The notes under the pieces were generated by a model. The model was not told the origin of the DNA. It searched no databases and was given only the letters and a program-made list of their open reading frames with translations. Shown here in pieces: positions 42,431-48,830 of a DNA stretch of 64,000 bases. The position numbers were made by a program, and so were the translations under genes. How positions within the stretch are numbered: the first letter of the stretch is position 1; each line of letters starts with the position of its first letter. This stretch comes from JAJPHU01 sp035553375 (lineage in GTDB: Bacteria; Planctomycetota; Planctomycetia; Gemmatales; Gemmataceae): NCBI GenBank assembly GCA_035553375.1, contig DATNCY010000375.1:1-64000 (forward strand). Reading direction: 5' to 3'.

Positions 42431-42781
42431 ATGAAGACTCTGGTTGCGGCTCGGATTCAGGAACGGCTACAGGGGTTCGCAGATGCTCTGGAACGTGGCG
42501 AGAAGATTGCCGAGACGTTCACTTGCCGGAAGATGCGCCTCGATCTCAAGCCGCTCCCTTACACCCCCGCCATAGTAAAGCAAGTTCGCGGAAGCCTCCA
42601 CGCGAGTCAGGCGGTCTTCGCGCAACTGCTGGGAGTTTCCGTGCGCACGGTCCAAGCCTGGGAGTGCGGCAAGACAACGCCGAGTGAAATGGCCTGCCGT
42701 TGGCTCGATGAAATCAAGCGCGACCCGGACTATTGGCTACAGCGCATTCGGCAGGCCATCGTTGCAAAGACAACGGCCTAA
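42431..42781 (+). CDS. XRE-family HTH protein (HigA/antitoxin-like), orphan
   Basis: A 116-residue DNA-binding protein. The C-terminal half is an XRE helix-turn-helix, with VRGSLHASQAVFAQLLGVSVRTVQAWECGKTTPSEMACRWL typical of HigA/NadS-type antitoxins of type II toxin-antitoxin systems. HigB-type toxin genes normally precede such antitoxins, but the 82 bases between the operator-like palindrome and this ATG contain only a decayed repeat (AGCCCGGAGCGCCAGCGACG). The toxin has probably been lost or the protein is a stand-alone regulator. Confidence 0.85.
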   Translation: MKTLVAARIQERLQGFADALERGEKIAETFTCRKMRLDLKPLPYTPAIVKQVRGSLHASQAVFAQLLGVSVRTVQAWECGKTTPSEMACRWLDEIKRDPDYWLQRIRQAIVAKTTA

Positions 42782-43003
42782 ACGCGAACGCCAATCGTCC
42801 CGCCGGACTTTCAAACTCGGCAACGCAGACGTAACAACCGCCTTCCTGCATTTCTTCCAGACCTCTGAGCTACCAGTTACCTACGCGATTCGCGGAGACC
42901 GCCCTCAAGGACGACCGGCTTCATGAGAAGCGACTAGAAACAGTTTTGAAGCCTCGACGTCTTCGCGGATGAGCAGATGAGGGGTATCCCCTTCAGGCTT
43001 CCC

Positions 43004-43006
43004 TAA
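43004..43006. repeat. 3-base target duplication, left
   Basis: TAA directly before the left terminal repeat of the IS5-family element; the same TAA follows the right end at 43970-43972. Confidence 0.8.
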
Positions 43007-43969
43007 GAGCGGGCGCGGGAATCTGATACCTCTGGACAAGCTGGCACGTTGAGTGCATAACCATAGCGGTATTTTCGACTATTCCCCAGTCCCTGAGAGG
43101 ACCCGGCATGAATGCCAAGACCCTACGCAAGACTTATCGCAGCGACCTCACGGACGAGCAATGGCATCTCCTCACGCCCCTGCTGCCGCCCCCGTTGCCG
43201 CCGGGGCACCACGGACAACGGACCTCCGCGAAATCGTCAATGCCATCCTCTACCGCTTGCACAACGGCTGCGCCTGGCATGCCCTGCCCCACGACCTTCC
43301 CGCCGAGGGCACCGTCCGCGAATACTTTCATCGCTGGCGTCGCTGCGGTCTGTGGGAGGAGCTTAACGACGTCCTACGTCGCCACGTCCGCCAGGCCGAG
43401 GGACGTGACCAAGAACCGTCCGCCGGCATCGTCGATAGCCAGTCGGCCAAGGGCACACGCACCAGCGGCACCAAGGGCTTCGACGCGGGCAAGAAAGTCA
43501 AGGGAAGCAAGCGTCATATCCTGGTCGATACGCTGGGTCTGCTGCTGTGCGTGGTCGTTCACGCGGCCAGTATTCAGGACCGCGATGGGGCGAAATTGGT
43601 GCTGAGCAAGGCCAAGAACCTGTTCCCCACGTTGCAATTGATCTGGGCCGATGGTGGCTACGCGGGGAAGTTGATCGCCTGGGTCGGCTCGCTGTGCGGG
43701 TGGGCGCTGGAGATTGTGAAGCGGAGCGACACGGCCAAGGGCTGGGTGCTGCTGCCGCGACGGTGGGTGGTAGAGCGGACGTTCGGCTGGTTGAGCCAAT
43801 GCCGGGCGTTGACGCGGGACTACGAGTACCACGCCGAGACGAGTGAGGCTTTGATTCAGGTAGCGATGATCCATCTGATGCTCCGCCGCCTGACCCGCAA
43901 GGCGATAAAGAAGACCTCTACTCAGCCCTTGGTAGGCTGTATCGGGTTCTGAGATTCCCGCGCCCGCTC
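43007..43969 (+). mobile_element. IS5-family insertion sequence, 963 bp
   Basis: Bounded by inverted repeats starting GAGCGGGCGCGGGAATCT (left) and the complement ending AGATTCCCGCGCCCGCTC (right), with about 18 perfect bases and a few more imperfect ones. A 3-base TAA duplication flanks it. It carries one transposase, which needs a frame change to be read in full. It is inserted in a CHAT-domain gene. Confidence 0.92.
43108..43952 (+). pseudogene. IS5-family transposase, two frames
   Basis: The start MNAKTLRKTYRSDLTDEQWH is read from 43108. The continuation RTTDLREIVNAILYRLHNGCAWHALPHDLP...LVGCIGF is in the -1 frame. The switch falls near the GGGG at 43203-43206. DDE residues are visible: GIVDSQSAKGT, IWADGGYAGKL and RTFGWLSQCRALTRDYE. 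The break could be a programmed -1 shift, as in some IS5 subgroups, or a one-base mutation. If the latter, the element cannot move by itself. Confidence 0.88.
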
Positions 43970-44240
43970 TAAGAGCAGTATCGCCACTTTCGCCTGATCG
44001 AATGCGTTTTGAACCGACTGGCCGAACCCCAACGCTCGGTAGAAGGAAGCAGCAAAGGCGATCGCTGCTTCGTCGCTGATGGCCCGGCCCATGCCGACGA
44101 CGCAATCGATCTCCTTCGAGATCGCCTCGGCTTGTGGTCGGCTGAAACAGGCGTTGAGGACGACTAAACGGATCTGGTCTTTCAGGGCGCGGAACAGGCT
44201 GACTGGAGTTCCCCACGAAAAATGAGCGCGCGGTTAAGGA

Positions 44241-45095
44241 TTACGCAGACTTTTCATACTCAACCGGCGACAGATAGCCCAAGGCTGAGTGTCGTCGCAC
44301 ACGGTTGTAGAACATCTCGATGTACCCGAACACGCTCGCGCGCGCCTCAGCCCGAGTTTGGTAGTCCTCATGATGCACCAACTCTTTCTTCAACGAGGCG
44401 AAAAAACTTTCCATCGGTGCGTTGTCCCAGCAGTTGCCTCGGCGGCTCATGCTACAGGTGATCTCATGCCGCTCCAACAACCGCTGGTAATGGTCGCTGG
44501 CGTACTGGCTGCCACGATCGGAATGCGCCACCAACCCCTCACCCGGCAAGCGCCGCATTATCGCCATCTCCAAAGCATCCACCACCAAGCGGCTGGTGAT
44601 TCGCTCGCTCATCGACCAGCCCACAATCTGCCGCGAATACAGATCCTCCACCGCCGCCAAGTACAGCCAGCCTTCCCGCGTCGGGATGTAGGTGATGTCT
44701 GCCACCCATGACTGGTTCACCGCCGTCGGCTCGAACTGCCGATCCAGGAGATTGTCCGCCACAGCGCGATCGTGGTTGGAGTCGGTGGTGCAACGAAACT
44801 TCCGCTTGGTTTTGGCGGCAATCCCGTGCTGACGCATGAGTTTGGCCACGGTGTTCAGGCAGCAAGCCTGGCCGCGTGCCCGCAACTCTCGGTAGATGCG
44901 TGGACTGCCATAACATTCTTTGAACTCCTGGTGGATGGTCTGGATTTCGACCACCAGCGTCTCCCGTCGTTGTTGGCCTGCACTAATGGGACGATCCCTC
45001 CCCGTGTAGTAGCCGCCCGGAGAAACTTGCAACAGTCGACCCATCAACCGCACCGGCCATTGGCTTTTGTGTTCGTCGAGGAAGCGGTATTTCAC
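44241..45095 (-). CDS. IS3-family transposase OrfB (DDE integrase domain)
   Basis: A 284-residue integrase-type catalytic subunit. An HTH_21-like start (YYTGRDRPISAGQQRRE, ECYGSPRIYRELRARG) is followed by the rve domain: first Asp in NQSWVADITYIPT, second Asp in GLVAHSDRGSQYAS, and the Glu in DNAPMESFFASLKKE, with the typical YNRVRRHSALGYLSP end. The GTG start overlaps the orfA stop (GTGA). It is probably made mostly as an OrfAB fusion by a -1 frameshift on the A7 run at 45125-45131; the -1 frame is open from there into OrfB. Confidence 0.95.
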   Translation of the reverse strand: MKYRFLDEHKSQWPVRLMGRLLQVSPGGYYTGRDRPISAGQQRRETLVVEIQTIHQEFKECYGSPRIYRELRARGQACCLNTVAKLMRQHGIAAKTKRKFRCTTDSNHDRAVADNLLDRQFEPTAVNQSWVADITYIPTREGWLYLAAVEDLYSRQIVGWSMSERITSRLVVDALEMAIMRRLPGEGLVAHSDRGSQYASDHYQRLLERHEITCSMSRRGNCWDNAPMESFFASLKKELVHHEDYQTRAEARASVFGYIEMFYNRVRRHSALGYLSPVEYEKSA

Positions 45096-45388
45096 AGCGA
45101 CTCCTTGGCAAAGAAGGCCGTCGCTTTTTTTAAAATGTCGCGTTCCATCTGGAGCCGTTTATTCTCGGCGCGCAGCCGGCGTAGTTCTTCTTCGAGGGTG
45201 GGCAGATGGCCTTTGCCCGGGAAGGCGTGGTTGCCTTCGGTATCGAAGGCTTTCTTCCATTTGCGGAGCAGGTTTTCGGCGATGCCCAGGTTGGCAGCGG
45301 CCTCGGCGAAGCTGCGTCCTTGTTCGGTGACGAGTTTAACGGCTTCGACTTTGAATTCGCGGGTAAACAGGCGTCGGGGTTTTCCCAT
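45092..45388 (-). CDS. IS3-family OrfA (HTH, leucine zipper)
   Basis: A 98-residue DNA-binding subunit: RRLFTREFKVEAVKLVTEQG, an HTH (FAEAAANLGIAENLLRKWKK), and a leucine-zipper stretch LEEELRRLRAENKRLQMERDILKKATAFF. The ATG at 45388 has GAGGAGG ahead. Near its 3' end the codons TTA AAA AAA GCG form an A-AAA-AAA slippery site, the normal place for production of the OrfAB transposase. Confidence 0.93.
   Translation of the reverse strand: MGKPRRLFTREFKVEAVKLVTEQGRSFAEAAANLGIAENLLRKWKKAFDTEGNHAFPGKGHLPTLEEELRRLRAENKRLQMERDILKKATAFFAKESL
45125..45131 (-). promoter_or_regulatory. programmed -1 frameshift site of the IS3 element
   Basis: Seven A residues on the coding strand in the phase A-AAA-AAA relative to orfA. 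After slipping, translation reads SDGLLCQGVA and enters the orfB frame without a stop. Confidence 0.75.
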
Positions 45389-45459
45389 GTTGGACCTCCT
45401 CACAGAGAGCTTACACTCTTTTCTGAGCGCTCACCATCCGTGGGGAAGTCCAAGCTGTG

Positions 45460-45840
45460 ATGGAGTTGAATCAGGAGTTTTTCCGTCTGCTTGTGGAACA
45501 GTCTCCGGATGCGATCATCTTCGCGGATCGGGAGGGAACGATTCGGGTTTGGAACGAGAGCGCTGCTGCTCTTTTTGGTTATGCCCCCGATGAAGCGATC
45601 GGCCGCTCCCTGGACCTCATCATTCCGGAGCATCTCCGGCGCGCCCATTGGGAAGGCTTCCATCAAGCGATCGCTCGCGGACAGACGAAACTCGGCCGAC
45701 AAGCCCTGAAGACGCGAGCCACCCCCAAGAGCGGACAGAAGTTATATGTCAGTCTCGCTTTCGCGGTCCTCAAGGATCGAGAGGGTAATGTGATGGGCGC
45801 CATCGCCACAGCGCGAGAGTTTATTGACAGGCCTGCTTGA
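45460..45840 (+). CDS. single-domain PAS sensor protein
   Basis: A 126-residue protein made of one PAS domain: EFFRLLVEQSPDAIIFADREGTIRVWNESAAALFGYAPDEAIGRSLDLIIP and later KTRATPKSGQKLYVSLAFAVLKDREGNVMGAIATARE. PAS domains of this kind bind a small ligand, flavin or haem. The ATG is only 8 bases from the end of the IS3 element, and its only purine-rich ribosome site (GGGGAAG) is part of the element's terminal repeat. Its original upstream region has been lost and the gene may be 5'-truncated. Confidence 0.85.
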   Translation: MELNQEFFRLLVEQSPDAIIFADREGTIRVWNESAAALFGYAPDEAIGRSLDLIIPEHLRRAHWEGFHQAIARGQTKLGRQALKTRATPKSGQKLYVSLAFAVLKDREGNVMGAIATAREFIDRPA

Positions 45841-45873
45841 CTCGTATCCCCTGCTTTGTACCAGGAGGAAGCC

Positions 45874-45941
45874 TTGCCAAACTACTCCTACTTGATCGTC
45901 GGAGGCGGCATGACGGCGGACGCGGCCATGCACGGCATCCG
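45874..45941 (+). pseudogene. N-terminal fragment of an FAD-dependent pyridine-nucleotide oxidoreductase
   Basis: After GGAGGAA, a TTG start gives LPNYSYLIVGGGMTADAAMHGIR, the FAD-binding first strand and GGG loop typical of ferredoxin/rubredoxin reductase-like enzymes. The similarity stops abruptly near 45941, where the complementary strand becomes a hemerythrin gene. It lies 33 bases behind the PAS gene, so the two were once probably in one operon. Confidence 0.75.
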
Positions 45942-46187
45942 ATGCTCTTGGAGGACTTGCTCAATTTCGTCCCGACAGACTCCCATCGTCTGTGCCGGAG
46001 GGAACAGGATCGTTTCCTCAGCGCGGAAATGCGGCTCGATTTCCTGCCGCCACAGCATGTCAATGTCCGCCGTCAAGGACTCCAGTGGCACGGACGCCTT
46101 GTCCAGCGCGGCACCCGTGCGATGCGCCAGGGCCAGGGTTCGCTGGTGCTGCCAGGACAGCGGATTCAAACGAGGATCGCGTTTCAT
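45942..46187 (-). pseudogene. hemerythrin-domain gene, C-terminally truncated
   Basis: The frame from 46187 reads LNPLSWQHQRTLALAHRTG, then DIDMLWRQEIEPHFRAEETILFP and EIEQVLQEHRM, matching the first part of an HHE hemerythrin with three of its iron-binding His/Glu positions. The last helix pair is gone. After EHR the frame runs into sequence that on the other strand encodes the oxidoreductase start, and it stops at 45888. This is a deletion junction joining two genes tail to head. Confidence 0.75.
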
Positions 46188-46307
46188 GCTGCTACTCTGC
46201 CGTAGCTGATCCGGCGACTGCGGGAAACTGTGGGTGATCCAGACGCCGTTATTCTACGGAGCCTCGTTTGCCTGTCCTCAGAATCACTATCACCCCAGCG
46301 AACAGAA

Positions 46308-46331
46308 ATTCTACACCTTGACATATAGAAT
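46308..46331. promoter_or_regulatory. Rrf2-type operator candidate, site A
   Basis: ATTCTACACCTT followed by GACATATAGAAT, an imperfect 24-base palindrome nearly identical to the site at 48513-48536. It overlaps the -35 box of the cupin-protein promoter. Confidence 0.6.
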
Positions 46332-46345
46332 GACAGGCGTACAAT
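46318..46345 (+). promoter_or_regulatory. promoter of the cupin/membrane protein gene
   Basis: TTGACA at 46318-46323 and TACAAT at 46340-46345 with a 16-base spacer. It lies between two copies of the operator-like palindrome, a layout suited to repression. Confidence 0.6.
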
Positions 46346-46349
46346 AATT

Positions 46350-46369
46350 GTAGATACAAAGGTGTAGAT
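46350..46369. promoter_or_regulatory. Rrf2-type operator candidate, site B
   Basis: GTAGATACAAAGGTGTAGAT carries the AAGGTGTAGA half in reverse orientation to site A and would cover the transcription start. Confidence 0.5.
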
Positions 46370-46424
46370 TTCCTGCGAGCCTAGTTACCGTAAGGCGGGG
46401 GCTTTCCCAACAAGGAGTAGAACA

Positions 46425-46883
46425 ATGTCTATTGCTCACGCGCCGTCTGGCGAACCCATCGATGTCGGAGGAGAGATCGTCGTGCAGTGTCTGGAAGGCC
46501 AAGTGGCCATAACGGATTCAGCCCAGACACAGAAGCTCCACGCCGGGGAGTTGCTCTATCTACCCGCCGGGGAGCCGCATTCCGTCAAGGGCGTCGAGCC
46601 TACTTCCCTTTTGCTATCGATTCAGGCTCCAGAGCCGAATGTGTCCAAGGAGAATGAGACGATCCATGCACGCGGAATGCTTCTGTCCGTCATGCAGGCA
46701 GTTGTTCTGGTCGCCGCGCTGGCCTTGCTGTTCATCGCGGTGGCCGGCAACATTTTCGCGGGCGTTCTGGTTGTGGGGGCTGCCCTGGTACTCGTCGGCT
46801 GCTTGCATTATTGGGTCTGGGGCCGCTGGATGTCGCCACCCATTGCTCAGCCGAGAGCGCATTCGCCCGCATCGCATCGGTGA
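46425..46883 (+). CDS. cupin fragment fused to two membrane helices
   Basis: A 152-residue protein. Residues 1-70 resemble a small single-domain cupin (MSIAHAPSGEPIDV, then GGEIVVQCLEGQVAI and LHAGELLYLPAGEPHSV). The usual 40 residues between these blocks, which carry the first metal-binding motif, are absent, so an in-frame internal deletion is likely. Residues 85-135 form two membrane helices (LLSVMQAVVLVAALALLFIAVAG, IFAGVLVVGAALVLVGCLHYWVWG). Only one cupin His (EPHSV) remains of the metal set. It has its own promoter and operator-like sites, so it may still be expressed under the Rrf2 regulator. Confidence 0.7.
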   Translation: MSIAHAPSGEPIDVGGEIVVQCLEGQVAITDSAQTQKLHAGELLYLPAGEPHSVKGVEPTSLLLSIQAPEPNVSKENETIHARGMLLSVMQAVVLVAALALLFIAVAGNIFAGVLVVGAALVLVGCLHYWVWGRWMSPPIAQPRAHSPASHR

Positions 46884-46994
46884 TCGGAGATGGGCCGGAT
46901 AGACACGGCTTGAAACCGTCGAGAACCATCGCGCCATCGAGGAGTACAAAACATCCCCGCCCTTTGGCACATCACGTGTGCTGGCCCGCCGAGC

Positions 46995-47444
46995 TTAGGG
47001 CGCTCCCTCCGGGACGGCGGACATGGCCTCGAATGCAGCTTGCTTTTCCGCTTCGCTCAGTAGCGTGTCCAGCTGCGGATAGAGGGCATATTCTTCTCTG
47101 GCGTTATGCCCGCCCAGCTCATTCACTAGCCGGTCCATTTCGTGATCGCTATCGGCGTCCTTCTGCTGGACTTTCTCATCCAGCGCCGCCAGCCATTCCC
47201 GAATCTCTTCGTGTTCTGCCCGTAGGGTGTCCGTCAGTCCGCTTTGACCCGTCTTCTGCTCGAAAAGCGGAAACAGGATGGTTTCCTCCCAGAGCAGATG
47301 ACGCTTGAGGGCCGAAGCGAATCGCGTCCAGAATTCTGCCGCCTCAATGGGATTCCCGGTTTTCCGCTCCTGAAAGCCCTCCAGAAACTCATCCAGGCGA
47401 TTATGGTCCTCGGTCAAGAAATCGTTGAGGCTGGGAATGGTCAT
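46995..47444 (-). CDS. hemerythrin HHE-domain protein 1
   Basis: A 149-residue four-helix di-iron protein. The metal ligands are visible as LTEDHNRLDEFL, LKRHLLWEETILFPLFE, LRAEHEEIREWL and GGHNAREEYALYPQLD, one set per helix. HHE proteins bind O2 or NO, or repair iron-sulfur centres after nitrosative stress. The ATG at 47444 has AAGGAGAA ahead and was preferred to an upstream start at 47501. It lies 37 bases downstream of a second hemerythrin gene, probably in one operon. Confidence 0.92.
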   Translation of the reverse strand: MTIPSLNDFLTEDHNRLDEFLEGFQERKTGNPIEAAEFWTRFASALKRHLLWEETILFPLFEQKTGQSGLTDTLRAEHEEIREWLAALDEKVQQKDADSDHEMDRLVNELGGHNAREEYALYPQLDTLLSEAEKQAAFEAMSAVPEGAP

Positions 47445-47481
47445 GGCGGCTTCTCCTTCTTGCTCGTGCCGAGAAGGATTT

Positions 47482-47979
47482 TCAGGAGCCAATGTGGACA
47501 TGCCCGGAGTGGCCGCAGCAGGTCCGATAGGCTTCCTCCGGCAGTTCTTCCATCTTGCGGAAGGCGGCTGTCTTTTCCTCTACGCTGGCCAACCGATCAA
47601 TCGCGGGGTACAGGACGTTCTCTTCCTTTTGGTTGTGGGCCGAGAGTGCCTGAAGAAGCTCTTCCTCCTCGCGCTCGCTGTCCACATCGTGCCGGCGGAC
47701 TTTATCGTGCAAGGCTTCCAGACGCCGGCCGATCTCTCGATGCTCCACCCGCATGACCACCGTAGGACCGTGATCGCGCAGGCCGCTCTTGTCCTCGAAC
47801 AGCGGGAACAGGATGGTTTCCTCCGAGATGATGTGCCGTTGCAGGCCGAACTTGAACTCGCGGAAGGCTTGCTTGGCCCTGGCAAAATCGACACGCTTCA
47901 ACTGCCGGTATGTCTCCAGAAATTGATCCAGCCGGTCGTGATCGTGAGCCAATAAGGTTTGCACGGTAGCTTCGCTCAT
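47482..47979 (-). CDS. hemerythrin HHE-domain protein 2
   Basis: A 165-residue paralogue of the neighbouring hemerythrin: LLAHDHDRLDQFLETY, LQRHIISEETILFPLFED, RVEHREIGRRLEALH and SAHNQKEENVLYPAIDRL supply the di-iron ligands. A C-terminal tail CCGHSGHVHIGS, rich in Cys and His, could bind an extra metal and is absent from the first copy. It is downstream of the Rrf2 gene on the same strand with a 92-base gap, so the Rrf2-hemerythrin-hemerythrin order may be one transcript under autoregulation. Confidence 0.92.
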   Translation of the reverse strand: MSEATVQTLLAHDHDRLDQFLETYRQLKRVDFARAKQAFREFKFGLQRHIISEETILFPLFEDKSGLRDHGPTVVMRVEHREIGRRLEALHDKVRRHDVDSEREEEELLQALSAHNQKEENVLYPAIDRLASVEEKTAAFRKMEELPEEAYRTCCGHSGHVHIGS

Positions 47980-48071
47980 GATGTCATCCTACTTTCTGGC
48001 GGACAGCTCTCGCGTCCGCTGTTGTTATTGTGGAGAAAAAAATTCCTCTGCGGTTAAAACGTATTCTCAAC

Positions 48072-48494
48072 TCAACGCAGTTCGCACAGCGGCGGAACGC
48101 TATCCGGCTGATTGAGCAGTTGGGCGATGGTCACCCGGGCGAAGGCGTGTTCCGTGGCCGCAGCCGCCTCATCGAGTTCGCGGTGCAGCGGGCAAAGACT
48201 GGTGTGGCTTTTCAATCCCAAAGGACAGCTGCGGATACGCGCGATCGGCTCGACGGCGGCGACCACATCCAGAATCGATAGATTCTCCGGGGCGCGAACC
48301 AAGGAATAACCGCCGCCCGGTCCCGGCTGCGAGCGTACCAAGCGGGCATGAACCAGCGCCTGCAAAACCTTGTGGGCATAGCGCCGCGGCACACGCACGG
48401 ACTCGGCAATCTCCTCGGCGGAATGCGCCTCGTCAGGAGCGCGGGCCAGTAGTACCACGGCGCGGAGAGCATACTCGGCGGTCTTGGGGATCAT
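48072..48494 (-). CDS. Rrf2-family transcriptional regulator (NsrR/IscR-like)
   Basis: A 140-residue winged-helix repressor. The start MIPKTAEYALRAVVLLAR, the recognition region SAEEIAESVRVPRRYAHKVLQALVHARLVRSQPGPGGGYSL and the late SILDVVAAVEP are classic Rrf2. Cys residues occur in RSCPLGLKSHTSLCPLH, two or so ligands for an iron-sulfur cluster; the third Cys of canonical NsrR is not clear, so the cluster may use another residue. Neighbouring hemerythrins and PAS protein suggest NO or redox sensing. Two palindromes upstream (48513 and 48553) are likely its own operators. Confidence 0.93.
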   Translation of the reverse strand: MIPKTAEYALRAVVLLARAPDEAHSAEEIAESVRVPRRYAHKVLQALVHARLVRSQPGPGGGYSLVRAPENLSILDVVAAVEPIARIRSCPLGLKSHTSLCPLHRELDEAAAATEHAFARVTIAQLLNQPDSVPPLCELR

Positions 48495-48512
48495 ACCTCA
48501 CCTCCATGCTCT

Positions 48513-48536
48513 ATTCTACACCTTGAAGTACAGAAT
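48513..48536. promoter_or_regulatory. Rrf2-type operator candidate, site C
   Basis: ATTCTACACCTT-GAAGTACAGAAT is a near-perfect 24-base palindrome, 19 bases upstream of the Rrf2 start. It is the best-conserved of four sites. Confidence 0.65.
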
Positions 48537-48552
48537 TCAAGAGGATAGAATT

Positions 48553-48574
48553 ACTGTAGACCTCCAGGTATAGT
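48553..48574. promoter_or_regulatory. Rrf2-type operator candidate, site D
   Basis: ACTGTAGACCT-CCAGGTATAGT, a 22-base palindrome of the same type, 44 bases before the ATG of the broken CBS gene, so it could also control that side. Confidence 0.55.
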
Positions 48575-48617
48575 TTTCACACCTGAAGGCGACACGGCTT
48601 TTCAAGGAGACTGTATC

Positions 48618-48830
48618 ATGGCCATGCGAGCTATTCCGGATCGGCTGACGGAACGAACTACAGAGGATCTGATGAGCCAAGAAGTACTCACTCTCCTACA
48701 GGAACTGCCGATCCAAGATGCTCTCCAAGCACTCGCGTGAGCGCGAGTCGGTGGCGCGCCGGTGGTGGACGAGCGGGGACGGTGTATCGGCGTCTTCTCG
48801 GTATCGGATAGCAGCCGCCGCGTGCCAAGC
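48618..48830 (+). pseudogene. CBS-domain gene broken by an in-frame stop
   Basis: After AAGGAGA, the ATG at 48618 opens MAMRAIPDRLTERTTEDLM, SQEVLTLLQELPIQDALQAL, then TGA at 48738-48740. Beyond it the same frame continues RVGGAPVVDERGRCIGVFSVSD, the rest of a CBS half-domain, so the TGA probably arose from a CGA codon. The similarity ends near 48830 without a second CBS motif. A functional product is unlikely. Confidence 0.75.

Larger units (their letters stand above)
42905..44203 (-). pseudogene. CHAT (caspase-like) domain gene remnant, split by an IS5-family element
   Basis: Reading the minus strand from 44203 gives RALKDQIRLVVLNACFSRPQ, KEIDCVVGMGRAISDEAAIAFAASFYRALGFGQSVQNAFDQAKVAILL. 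That is the C-terminal half of a CHAT domain, with the catalytic Cys in LNACFS. At 43970 the frame meets the IS element. If the element and one TAA copy are removed, the frame continues as LGKPEGDTPHLLIRED, VEASKLFLVASHEAGRP and stops at 42905-42907. The N-terminal part, including the catalytic His, is missing because an IS3-family element adjoins at 44204 and no CHAT sequence follows beyond it. CHAT proteases act in caspase-like regulation and defence systems; this copy is dead. Confidence 0.88.
44204..45452 (-). mobile_element. IS3-family insertion sequence, about 1.25 kb
   Basis: Ends are TGGAGTTCCCCACG at 44204 and the complement of TGGACTTCCCCACGG at 45452, with the IS3-typical TG...CA termini. 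It contains orfA and orfB in the -1 relation. The bases outside the two ends do not match (GAC on the left, AGC on the right), so there is no target duplication. That suggests a later deletion or recombination at one end. Confidence 0.9.

Noticed and set aside
43374..44216. 280-codon minus-strand frame across the IS5 element
   Set aside because: It is antisense to the transposase and in a different frame from the CHAT remnant; only the CHAT frame shows family likeness.
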